Shown one piece after another: positions 8,513-15,661 of a stretch of DNA of 64,000 nucleotides. How positions within the stretch are numbered: the stretch's first letter is position 1; every line of letters starts with the position of its first letter. A program made the position numbers and the translations under genes. The stretch comes from Neobacillus niacini NBRC 15566 (GTDB lineage: Bacteria; Bacillota; Bacilli; Bacillales; Cytobacillaceae): contig NZ_BCVA01000006.1 of NCBI RefSeq assembly GCF_001591505.1, positions 1 to 64,000 of the forward strand, written 5' to 3'. The notes under the pieces were generated by a model that worked only from the letters and a program-made list of their open reading frames with translations, was not told where the DNA came from and did no database searches.

Positions 8513-9882
8513 AAAAAGGGATTAAAAGAAGAGTAGTGTGGAGTTATTTGCTGTTAATCATCTTTAGCGTGGCTTTATTTGAAACCATGTTACTATTAGC
8601 GCTGAGACTCTATTATGTAGATGGTATGAAGCAGGCCTTACGCGATCAGGGAACGATGTTCTCTTCTTTCTATGAACAGGAAATCATAGACTATCGTTTA
8701 AAACCTGATGCAGTAAATCTATTAAATCAATACAATTTTCTCGTTAATGCACAGGTGCAATTAATTGATGAAAATGGGCATATACTAGCAGATACACATC
8801 AAGGTACAGACCAAAATGTAAGCAAGTATGATGATGTCAGATCAGCTTTAATGGGAACAACAGGATATTTAGATACGGTAGTAGAGGATGAACGGGTATT
8901 AATTGTAACACAGCCCCTAAAACGCGGGAGTACCGTAATAGGAGCCATACGCTTTACGACTTCGTTAGAGAAGGTTAACGAGATCCATTTTCAAAATACA
9001 CTCTTACTCCTATCCTTTGGTGGAATTGTTATTTTAGCTGCTGCTATAATGAGTCTCTTTTTAGCGAATACCATCACAAAGCCAGTAAGTGCGATTACAA
9101 TAGCAGCGGAGCAGATGGCTTCTGGCAAGCTCTCGACCCGCATTCCAAAGGAAAAAGACGATGAAATTGGTAAGTTAGCGGATACGTTAAACTATATGGC
9201 CAAGAAAATTGAAAAAAATGAACAATTGAAGAATGAGTTTATTGCTTCCGTGTCACATGAACTCAGGACACCGTTAACTTCTATAAAAGGGTGGGCGGTG
9301 ACCTTACATTCTATGTCTGAGGATGTTTTTTTTCAGGATGGATTAGAAATTATTTCCAACGAAAGTGATCGCTTAAACGGCTTGTTAAATGAATTATTGG
9401 ATTTTTCAAGCTTATCATCTGGAAGACTTCCATTGGTCTTTCAAGAGGTCTATCTGCCAGTTTTAATTAAGCAAGTTGTCCAGCAATTGGAGCCCAGAGG
9501 AGCTAGGCAAAATCTGAAGATTATGGTGGAAATTGACGAGTCGGTAAAGGAGATTTCTGCAGACTATAATCGTTTAAAACAGGTCCTGATAAACCTACTA
9601 GATAACTCGTTGAAGTTTACACCGAGCGGCGGATTAATTACGGTCCAATTGGTAAGGGATAAGAAAGAAGCAGTAATCACGATTAACGACACCGGCATTG
9701 GAATTCCAGATGCAGAGCTTAAGTTTGTAAAAGACAAATTTTTCAAAGGGAAGTCACAAGCAGCCGGAAGCGGATTAGGACTAGCTATTGTTGAGGAGAT
9801 TATCCTAGCACATCATGGTCTTTTTTCCCTAGCGAGTAAGGTGGGCAGCGGAACAACTGCGGAAATACGACTTCCCTTATGA
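8509..9882 (+). CDS. HAMP-domain sensor histidine kinase
   Basis: Cognate kinase of the preceding regulator. Two membrane helices (about 11-34 and 163-187) flank an extracytoplasmic sensor domain of roughly 125 residues. A HAMP linker follows (about 188-240), then HisKA with H250 in SVSHELRTPLTS and an HATPase domain with NLLDNSLKFTP, DTGIGIP and GSGLGLAIVEE. All catalytic boxes look intact. The 4-bp overlaps at both ends tie it to the regulator and to the lipoprotein gene. Confidence 0.92.
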   Translation: MKKGIKRRVVWSYLLLIIFSVALFETMLLLALRLYYVDGMKQALRDQGTMFSSFYEQEIIDYRLKPDAVNLLNQYNFLVNAQVQLIDENGHILADTHQGTDQNVSKYDDVRSALMGTTGYLDTVVEDERVLIVTQPLKRGSTVIGAIRFTTSLEKVNEIHFQNTLLLLSFGGIVILAAAIMSLFLANTITKPVSAITIAAEQMASGKLSTRIPKEKDDEIGKLADTLNYMAKKIEKNEQLKNEFIASVSHELRTPLTSIKGWAVTLHSMSEDVFFQDGLEIISNESDRLNGLLNELLDFSSLSSGRLPLVFQEVYLPVLIKQVVQQLEPRGARQNLKIMVEIDESVKEISADYNRLKQVLINLLDNSLKFTPSGGLITVQLVRDKKEAVITINDTGIGIPDAELKFVKDKFFKGKSQAAGSGLGLAIVEEIILAHHGLFSLASKVGSGTTAEIRLPL

Positions 9883-11282
9883 TAGATATTATGATGGCGA
9901 GTGATGGTATGAAAGGCAAGAGGCAAAAAGCCGCTGTGATGGTTGTTTTTATAATGGTTTTGCTCAACGGCTGCAATTTATTTCCTGCTCCAGAAAGTTT
10001 AATTCAGGCTCCTAAACAAGCAAAGGCAGTGAATCAAGGACAAGACTTAGTTTCAATCGCTCAAAGAAATTTACCTAAGGGTTCAAAACTTACAGTCCCC
10101 GATGGACCAGTTGGAATGGAACCAGTTGTTAGTGTTGATCTTGATGGTGATGGAAGAGACGAGGCACTCGTTTTTTATCAATCCACGAGTCATGATAGTC
10201 AAGTGGGAGCGTTTGTTTTGAAGAAAAATTCAAAGAGCTGGGAAAAAATATTTATTACGAAAGGTTCTGGCAATAAGATTCATTGGGCCAATGCTGCAGA
10301 TGTGATGGGGGATAAAAAAAAGGAATTGCTTCTGGGGTGGCAGTCAGAAGGGTCGGCAGAAAGTCTTCTTGAAATTTTTCATTGGAAGAAGGATAAACTG
10401 ACAAAACTCAAAGAATTAACGTATAACGAAATGGAAGCCGTTCGATTTGAAGACGCAGAAAAAACGAGGCTGGCCGTTTGGAAGCGTGATATGGCAGATG
10501 CCTATAAGATTGATTTATTAACATGGAAAGGTGACTCTGTTATATCTGATAGAGAGTACTATCCATCCTATTTTCAAGGAGTGATTACTTATTATCAGCG
10601 AAGAATAGCTGAGGTACCGGACGCAGCTTACTATTGGTATTATTTAGCAGATGCCCATTTGAAAGCGAATCTTCCCGAACAGGCTATTCACGCTATTGAT
10701 AAGGGGATGAGTTTAAATTCCGTCGTCCCAACAAAAGGTTATTTCCAAACTTTAAGAATGCAAGCAGAAAAAATGATGCCAAAAGTAAATTTTATCACTA
10801 GTAACCCTCCTAAATATATCAGTAAATATAGCAGCTTAGAAGATGAGTTGATTATTCAAAAGGTGAGGGAAGCGGCAAGTCAATACTGGTATGTCATGAG
10901 TGGTGGAGAATATCCCGAGGGTAAAATGGAAAAGGTAATGGTTAATGACCAGGAGTATCGATATCTAGGTAAAGATTTGGATACACACGCAAAATTGGTG
11001 AAGTATTTATCCAGTTCTTTTACAACTAGTGCAATAGATTCATTTCAGAAAAAGAAAACAATCTTTGAGTTTTTTGGTAAGCTAATTCAACTCAACGCAG
11101 ATGGAGGATCACTTCTAAATTATCAACAAGCACAAGTTGTCCAAAAGAAGGATAAAGGAAATGAAATGGAAGTTGACATGAAAGTTCCAGTTGGTGAAAC
11201 GAATTCCTATGAATTTGTTCATGTAAGCTTTCAAAAGACAGAAAATGGATGGAGAATTTTCTCAGAACCGGGAACATTCTAA
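9879..11282 (+). CDS. Lipoprotein with VCBS/FG-GAP-like N-terminal region
   Basis: The N-terminus has a basic stretch, a hydrophobic core and a lipobox (VLLNGC), so the mature protein should be a membrane-anchored lipoprotein. The segment VSVDLDGDGRDEALVFYQ is a calcium-binding-like FG-GAP/VCBS repeat, and a second repeat-like stretch lies around ADVMGDKKKELLLGW. A helical tetratricopeptide-like segment follows (YYWYYLADAHLKANLPEQA). The ATG at 9879 overlaps the kinase stop; an in-frame ATG at 9909 (MKGKRQKA) gives a more typical signal peptide. Coupling to the kinase suggests a sensory or accessory role, which is inference. Confidence 0.8.
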   Translation: MIDIMMASDGMKGKRQKAAVMVVFIMVLLNGCNLFPAPESLIQAPKQAKAVNQGQDLVSIAQRNLPKGSKLTVPDGPVGMEPVVSVDLDGDGRDEALVFYQSTSHDSQVGAFVLKKNSKSWEKIFITKGSGNKIHWANAADVMGDKKKELLLGWQSEGSAESLLEIFHWKKDKLTKLKELTYNEMEAVRFEDAEKTRLAVWKRDMADAYKIDLLTWKGDSVISDREYYPSYFQGVITYYQRRIAEVPDAAYYWYYLADAHLKANLPEQAIHAIDKGMSLNSVVPTKGYFQTLRMQAEKMMPKVNFITSNPPKYISKYSSLEDELIIQKVREAASQYWYVMSGGEYPEGKMEKVMVNDQEYRYLGKDLDTHAKLVKYLSSSFTTSAIDSFQKKKTIFEFFGKLIQLNADGGSLLNYQQAQVVQKKDKGNEMEVDMKVPVGETNSYEFVHVSFQKTENGWRIFSEPGTF

Positions 11283-11289
11283 CGAAGGT

Positions 11290-11322
11290 AGCAAGTTAAG
11301 AATATGAACTTGCTGATTTTTT
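11290..11322 (+). terminator. Terminator of the sigX/two-component operon
   Basis: AGCAAGTT (11290-11297) pairs with AACTTGCT (11307-11314), followed by GATTTTTT. Confidence 0.8.
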
Positions 11323-11373
11323 AGTGGTTTGTATAACTATAGGCTGTGTTAAAGAAAAATTTTGATTTTGCAC

Positions 11374-11571
11374 CCTGTTGATTGGAACGGAAGGCGCGAA
11401 GACTTCTCGAAAATGCTATCGCATTTTCTTCGTGCGTGGGCGAATTCGAGGAAGAAATTCAATGTCCTGCGGGAGTACGGGGCAGGGGAGACCCCACAGG
11501 CACTTCAGCGCCGAGGAGGCTCCCCGGCATGCCCTAAGGTGCGCGAAGTGCCTGGAGTGTAAATCAACAGG
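11374..11571. repeat. Dispersed GC-rich intergenic repeat, copy 3 (complete, 198 bp)
   Basis: It has 10-bp terminal inverted repeats CCTGTTGATT and AATCAACAGG. Inside are a hairpin GAAAATGC-tatc-GCATTTTC (about 11409-11428) and GC-rich blocks shared with copy 4. No transposase is encoded; the overlapping ORFs on both strands have no ribosome sites and are byproducts of the GC-rich repeat. It is MITE-like in structure. Confidence 0.75.
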
Positions 11572-11657
11572 TCTATGTAACACAGCCAATCTAAAAAGTA
11601 TCATATATTTGAATAAAAAACTTGTTTTATCTGAAAGTTCAGAATAAAATTAAATAG

Positions 11658-11679
11658 ACATACCAACCGGTAGGTATGT
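11658..11679. promoter_or_regulatory. 22-bp operator-like palindrome, copy A
   Basis: The imperfect palindrome begins ACATACCAACC and ends GGTAGGTATGT; 10 of 11 base pairs match. The same element, differing only at the centre, occurs at 14694-14715. Its length and symmetry are typical of a TetR-family operator. It sits about 90 bases before the acyl-CoA dehydrogenase start, beside possible promoter elements (TTGCCA at 11688). Confidence 0.7.
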
Positions 11680-11751
11680 AACCGGTCTTGCCAGCATAAT
11701 AATATTAGCGGCTATTATACTAAATTCTAAAAAATGAATGGAGTGAAAGGT

Positions 11752-12930
11752 ATGCATTTACGTCTGACAGATGAGCAAAAAATGGTCCAAAAGACAATTA
11801 GAAGATTCGTAGAAAAAGAGTTAATCCCCTTAGAAAATGAAGTGTTAAGAAATGAAAGAGAAGGAAAGCCAAGCCTTCCTGCAGGAGTATTAAAAGAACT
11901 CCAGTTAAAAGCAAAAGAAGCTGGCTTTTGGGGAATAAATACACCAGAAGAGTATGGCGGCGCTAACCTTGGCCAAATGATGATGGCGATCGTCCTGATG
12001 GAGGTTTCAAAGACGTTTGTACCTTTCAGCTTTGGCGGATCAGCAGACAATATCCTTTATTATGGTAACGAAGAACAAAAGAAGAAATATCTAATCCCTA
12101 CGATTAATGGCGAGAAAAAGTCTTGCTTTGCAATGACGGAGCCAGGTGCAGGGTCAGATACTAGAAATATCAAGATGACTGCTGTCAAGGATGGAAATGA
12201 CTGGGTGTTGAATGGCGAAAAAACATTTATAACAGGAGGAAATGAAGCAGATTTTGTCATGGCGATAGCGATTACTGATAAAGAACTGCATCAATCAACA
12301 CAGGGCCGTGAAGGTGTTACATGCTTTATTGTTGACCGGGCTATGGGCTGGAAATCTGAGTATATACATACTATGGGAGAATGGGGACCAGCCGGCCTTG
12401 TATTTGAGAATGTTCGAGTTCCCGAAGAGAATATCCTTGGTGAATTACACAAAGGTTACAATCTAGGACTGGAATGGATAGGATTTGCTAGGTGGGTAGT
12501 CGGTGCCAGAGCTGTAGGAGCAGCAGAGAGATTATTGCAGATGGCCATTGATTATTCAAAGGAACGGATTACCTTTGGAAAACCTATTGCAGAAAGACAA
12601 GCCATTCAGTGGCAAATTGCTGACTCTGCAGTTGAAATTGAAGCAGCTAAATGGCTGGTATTAAACGCTGCTTTCACTCTTGATCACGGAGAAGATAATC
12701 GCCATCTAGCTTCAATGGCAAAGCTATATGGTTCGAATATGGGGAATAAGGTTGTCGACCGTGTCCTGCAAATTCATGGCGGGATGGGCTATACGAGAGA
12801 ATTACCAATTGAGCGCTGGTACCGTGAAGCAAGACTTTGGAGAATTTATGACGGTACCGACGAAATTCAACGAATGATTATTGCAAGGAATTTAATTAGA
12901 GGACATGTTAAAGTTGGTCAATACGTATAA
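11752..12930 (+). CDS. Acyl-CoA dehydrogenase
   Basis: A flavoprotein that introduces the alpha-beta double bond into an acyl-CoA. The sequence carries the FAD/substrate segment CFAMTEPGAGSD, the central beta domain, and the C-terminal helical domain with ITFGKPIAERQAIQWQIAD and QIHGGMGYTRE. At the usual catalytic Glu position (YEGT in many family members) it reads YDGTDEIQR, with Asp. The start is placed at ATG 11752, which has GGAG 8 bases upstream; an in-frame ATG at 11734 overlaps that ribosome site. It is the first gene of a unit running to 14625, under operator A. Confidence 0.9.
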   Translation: MHLRLTDEQKMVQKTIRRFVEKELIPLENEVLRNEREGKPSLPAGVLKELQLKAKEAGFWGINTPEEYGGANLGQMMMAIVLMEVSKTFVPFSFGGSADNILYYGNEEQKKKYLIPTINGEKKSCFAMTEPGAGSDTRNIKMTAVKDGNDWVLNGEKTFITGGNEADFVMAIAITDKELHQSTQGREGVTCFIVDRAMGWKSEYIHTMGEWGPAGLVFENVRVPEENILGELHKGYNLGLEWIGFARWVVGARAVGAAERLLQMAIDYSKERITFGKPIAERQAIQWQIADSAVEIEAAKWLVLNAAFTLDHGEDNRHLASMAKLYGSNMGNKVVDRVLQIHGGMGYTRELPIERWYREARLWRIYDGTDEIQRMIIARNLIRGHVKVGQYV

Positions 12931-12987
12931 ATAAATGAAAGCGTTATCTAACTGCTAGTTTAATAGATTAAGTTTGGAGGAAAAGAA

Positions 12988-13752
12988 ATGTCAGGAAGAT
13001 TTACAGGAAGAGTGGCGTTTGTAACAGGCGGAAGTCGTGGGATTGGAAAAGGAATTGTTCAACATTTTGCGGAAGAAGGCGCAAAAGTAGCCTTCATTGA
13101 CTTAAATGAAGAAGCTTTAGCAGCAACCACAAATGAACTAAGAGAACAAGGTTATGATGTATTTTCAAAGGTTGCAAATGTAGTAGATGCACAGCAAGTA
13201 GAGGGGGCTGTCAAGGAGGCATACGAGGCATTTGGTTCGATTGATATTCTCGTTAATAATGCAGGAGTAATTCGTGATAACTTATTATTCAAAATGACAG
13301 ATTCAGATTGGCAGACTGTCATGGATGTTCACTTAAAAGGATCGTTTAACGCTGCACGTGCCGCGCAAAAATATATGGTTGAAAACAAATACGGCCGAAT
13401 TATTAATATATCCTCGACCTCAGCACTTGGTAATCGCGGTCAAGCAAATTATGCTGCCGCAAAAGCAGGATTACAGGGCTTCACAAAAACGCTTGCGATT
13501 GAATTGGGGAGATATGGTATTACAGCAAACTCTGTTGCACCAGGGTTTATTGAGACGGAAATGACAAAGGAAACTGCTGATAGGATTGGAGTTCCATTTG
13601 AGCAATTAATCCAGCACAGTGTAGCCAGCATTCCTGTTGGAAGAAGTGGGAAGCCTGCGGATATTGCCAATGCTGTGGCATTCTTTGCCGATGAAAAATC
13701 TTCTTTTGTAAATGGTCAGGTTATTTATGTAGCAGGCGGACCCAAAAATTAA
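12988..13752 (+). CDS. SDR-family oxidoreductase, FabG-like 3-oxoacyl/3-hydroxyacyl-CoA dehydrogenase
   Basis: Classical short-chain dehydrogenase of 254 aa. It has the cofactor motif TGGSRGIGKG (about 10-19), NNAGV, and the catalytic Ser-Tyr-Lys arrangement in INISSTSALG...YAAAKAG. The acidic residue after beta-strand 2 (FIDLNE) points to NAD rather than NADP. In this setting the likely reaction is oxidation of a 3-hydroxyacyl-CoA formed by the MaoC hydratase downstream. TTGGAGGAAAAG precedes the ATG. Confidence 0.88.
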   Translation: MSGRFTGRVAFVTGGSRGIGKGIVQHFAEEGAKVAFIDLNEEALAATTNELREQGYDVFSKVANVVDAQQVEGAVKEAYEAFGSIDILVNNAGVIRDNLLFKMTDSDWQTVMDVHLKGSFNAARAAQKYMVENKYGRIINISSTSALGNRGQANYAAAKAGLQGFTKTLAIELGRYGITANSVAPGFIETEMTKETADRIGVPFEQLIQHSVASIPVGRSGKPADIANAVAFFADEKSSFVNGQVIYVAGGPKN

Positions 13753-13777
13753 ATGATAAAAGCGAGGGGAAGATAAA

Positions 13778-14227
13778 TTGTTTAGTGAACAAGTTGGTAA
13801 ACGTTCCACGAAAGTGAAAAACGTCGTGGAAAGAGGTGCAGTAAAGAAATTTGCAGAGGCCATTGGAGACTTTCATCCTATTTATTTTGATGAAGAAACC
13901 GGAAAAAATTCACGCTACCAAAACAATATTGCACCGCCAACATTTCCAAGAACGTTTGATTATGGGGAGATTGAGGGATTGAATCTGCCAGATAAAGGAT
14001 TAATTCACGGTGAGCAAACCTTTCATTATAAGCGTCCTCTAGTGATTGGCGAGGAACTTCTTTGTTACTTCGAAGTGAAAAAATACTTTGAGAGAAAAGG
14101 GAATTTTGGTGAAATGGGTTTTCTTGTCTTAGAAAGCTTTGGTGAAGATTTAACTGGCCAAATGATATTTAGTTCGACATCTACTATTGTTATTTCGGAA
14201 GCAGTGAGGAAGGTGCTGACAAAATGA
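13778..14227 (+). CDS. MaoC-like hot-dog protein, probable structural partner subunit (FAS1-DH/HadA type)
   Basis: A 149-aa hot-dog fold protein related to the N-terminal MaoC/FAS1-dehydratase domain. The region that in active hydratases reads GD-x-NP-x-H here reads GDFHPIYFD, so the catalytic His position is Tyr and the subunit is probably inactive alone. It starts at TTG 13778 behind AGGGGAAGA and overlaps the next gene by 4 bp. Such two-subunit pairs form heterodimeric enoyl-CoA hydratases in actinobacterial HadAB and steroid-degradation enzymes. Confidence 0.75.
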   Translation: MFSEQVGKRSTKVKNVVERGAVKKFAEAIGDFHPIYFDEETGKNSRYQNNIAPPTFPRTFDYGEIEGLNLPDKGLIHGEQTFHYKRPLVIGEELLCYFEVKKYFERKGNFGEMGFLVLESFGEDLTGQMIFSSTSTIVISEAVRKVLTK

Positions 14228-14625
14228 GTACTCTTACGCAATTACAGGTGGGTGAATCCATTAAAGAAGTTCAGCTAGACCCGGTCTCACGAATTGATTT
14301 AATAAAATATGCAGGTGCCTCCGGCGATTTTAATCCCATTCATACGATCGATGAGGAAGCGAGGAAAGCCGGACTGCCAGGGATCATTGCGCATGGTATG
14401 TGGACTATGGGCAACCTTGCAAAGCTATTTACGCCGTATTTTGAAGAGGGATATGTCCAGGATTACTCTATTCGATTTAAAGGGATGGTCTTTTTAAATG
14501 ATGTCATTACCCTTAAAGCATCCTTAAAGGAAGCACTTGACAATAAACTGCGCTTTCAGGTTCAGGCTGTAAACCAAAATGGAAGGGAAGTATTAAAAGG
14601 GGAAGTTTTGTTTAGCCAATACTAA
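14224..14625 (+). CDS. MaoC-like enoyl-CoA hydratase, catalytic subunit
   Basis: A 133-aa hot-dog hydratase. The catalytic hydratase-2 motif is complete: GASGDFNPIHTID, followed by GIIAHGMWTMG. It should hydrate a trans-2-enoyl-CoA to the (R)-3-hydroxyacyl-CoA. Its ATG overlaps the stop of the previous MaoC-like gene, as expected for a heterodimer. It is the last gene of the first operon of the island, followed by a terminator-like hairpin. Confidence 0.85.
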   Translation: MSTLTQLQVGESIKEVQLDPVSRIDLIKYAGASGDFNPIHTIDEEARKAGLPGIIAHGMWTMGNLAKLFTPYFEEGYVQDYSIRFKGMVFLNDVITLKASLKEALDNKLRFQVQAVNQNGREVLKGEVLFSQY

Positions 14626-14634
14626 CTTTTTGAT

Positions 14635-14675
14635 AACCTGGCCAAAAGAGAACTCTGTTCTATTGGCTGGGTTTA
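14635..14675 (+). terminator. Terminator-like hairpin after the MaoC pair
   Basis: An imperfect stem pairs AACCTGGCCAA...AGAAC with GTTCT..TTGGCTGGGTT. It separates the first operon of the island from the second. Confidence 0.5.
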
Positions 14676-14693
14676 TTAGAAGTTTCTATTGTT

Positions 14694-14715
14694 ACATACC
14701 AACTAGTTAGTATGT
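14694..14715. promoter_or_regulatory. 22-bp operator-like palindrome, copy B
   Basis: The palindrome begins ACATACCAACT and ends AGTTAGTATGT, with 10 of 11 pairs matching. It matches copy A at 11658-11679 except around the centre and one arm base. TTGTTA (14689-14694) and TATGTA (14711-14716), 16 bp apart, could be -35 and -10 boxes overlapped by the site, which would suit a repressor. Confidence 0.7.
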
Positions 14716-14765
14716 AAAGTGTTTTGATAGCGAGAGAGTAAATATAGCCATGGGAGGAATATGCG

Positions 14766-15539
14766 ATGCATGTGAAAGAGTTATTTGATTTGACAGGAAA
14801 GGTCGCAATTGTTACAGGCGGTGGACGGGGACTTGGCCAGCAAATTGCTGAAGGGTTTGCGGAAGCCGGTGCCAATGTAGTGGTATGTTCTAGGAAAATT
14901 GAGGCTTGTCAGGAGGTAAGTGAAGGGTTAAAGAAAATCGGCGTGGAGAGTCTTGCTATAAAATGCGATGTAACCTATCCAGAGGATGTACAAAATGTAG
15001 TTGACCTTACAATAGAAAGGTTTGGAAGAATCGATATCCTGGTAAACAATAGTGGTGCGACTTGGGGGGCCTTAGCGGAAGAGATGCCTCTCGAGGCTTG
15101 GAAGAAAGTAATTGACGTCAATGTTACGGGAACATTCCTTATGTCACAGACTGTGGGAAAAGTAATGCTTGAGCAGAAATCAGGAAAAATCATAAATATT
15201 GCCTCTGTAGCAGGGCTTAAGGGAAGTAATCCTAACTATATGAATGCGATTGGCTACAACACTTCTAAAGGAGCAGTCATTACGTTTACAAAGGATTTAG
15301 CAGTTAAATGGGGCCCGCACGGAATCTATGTAAATGCAATAGCTCCAGGTTTTTTCCCTACAAAAATGACAAAAGGATTGCTAGACAAAGTCAGTGAAGG
15401 AATTCTCGAAGGCACTCCATTGCATAAGTTTGGTTCAGATACAGATTTAAAGGGAGTTGCACTATTCCTAGCAGCACCTGCCTCTGATTTTATCACAGGG
15501 GACATTGTGGTCGTGGACGGTGGCGCACATGCAATGTAA
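14766..15539 (+). CDS. SDR-family oxidoreductase
   Basis: Short-chain dehydrogenase of 257 aa with TGGGRGLGQQ (about 17-26), NNSGA, and the Ser-Tyr-Lys set in INIASVAGLKG...YNTSKGAVI. The residue after beta-strand 2 (CSRK) suggests NADP preference, in contrast to the SDR at 12988. It resembles the gluconate-5-dehydrogenase/RhlG branch, so the substrate could be a ketone or alcohol intermediate of the pathway. GGGAGG lies 8 bases before the ATG at 14766. It is the first gene under operator B. Confidence 0.85.
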   Translation: MHVKELFDLTGKVAIVTGGGRGLGQQIAEGFAEAGANVVVCSRKIEACQEVSEGLKKIGVESLAIKCDVTYPEDVQNVVDLTIERFGRIDILVNNSGATWGALAEEMPLEAWKKVIDVNVTGTFLMSQTVGKVMLEQKSGKIINIASVAGLKGSNPNYMNAIGYNTSKGAVITFTKDLAVKWGPHGIYVNAIAPGFFPTKMTKGLLDKVSEGILEGTPLHKFGSDTDLKGVALFLAAPASDFITGDIVVVDGGAHAM

Positions 15540-15565
15540 ATAATAGCTTAATAGAGGGGGTGATA

Positions 15566-15643
15566 ATGCGAGGAAATGATAGCGTTTACAAAAATGACGT
15601 AGATACTCTAAATTTTAGAACAGCTTTTCTAATAGTTCCTTAA
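15566..15643 (+). CDS. Possible 25-aa leader peptide
   Basis: A short ORF opens with ATG 15566 behind a strong ribosome site (AGAGGGGGTGATA) and ends with TAA at 15641-15643, overlapping the region of the next gene's AAGGAG. The peptide has no recognisable motif. It could couple translation to the acyl-CoA ligase, whose own start is poorly spaced, or it could be the remnant of a gene. Confidence 0.35.
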   Translation: MRGNDSVYKNDVDTLNFRTAFLIVP

Positions 15644-15661
15644 AAGGAGTTGGTTGGTGAA

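Noticed and set aside
11362..11647. ORFs on both strands over the repeat at 11374-11571
   Set aside because: They lie in a GC-rich dispersed repeat, recur at 22077-22331 with changed reading frames, and have no ribosome sites.
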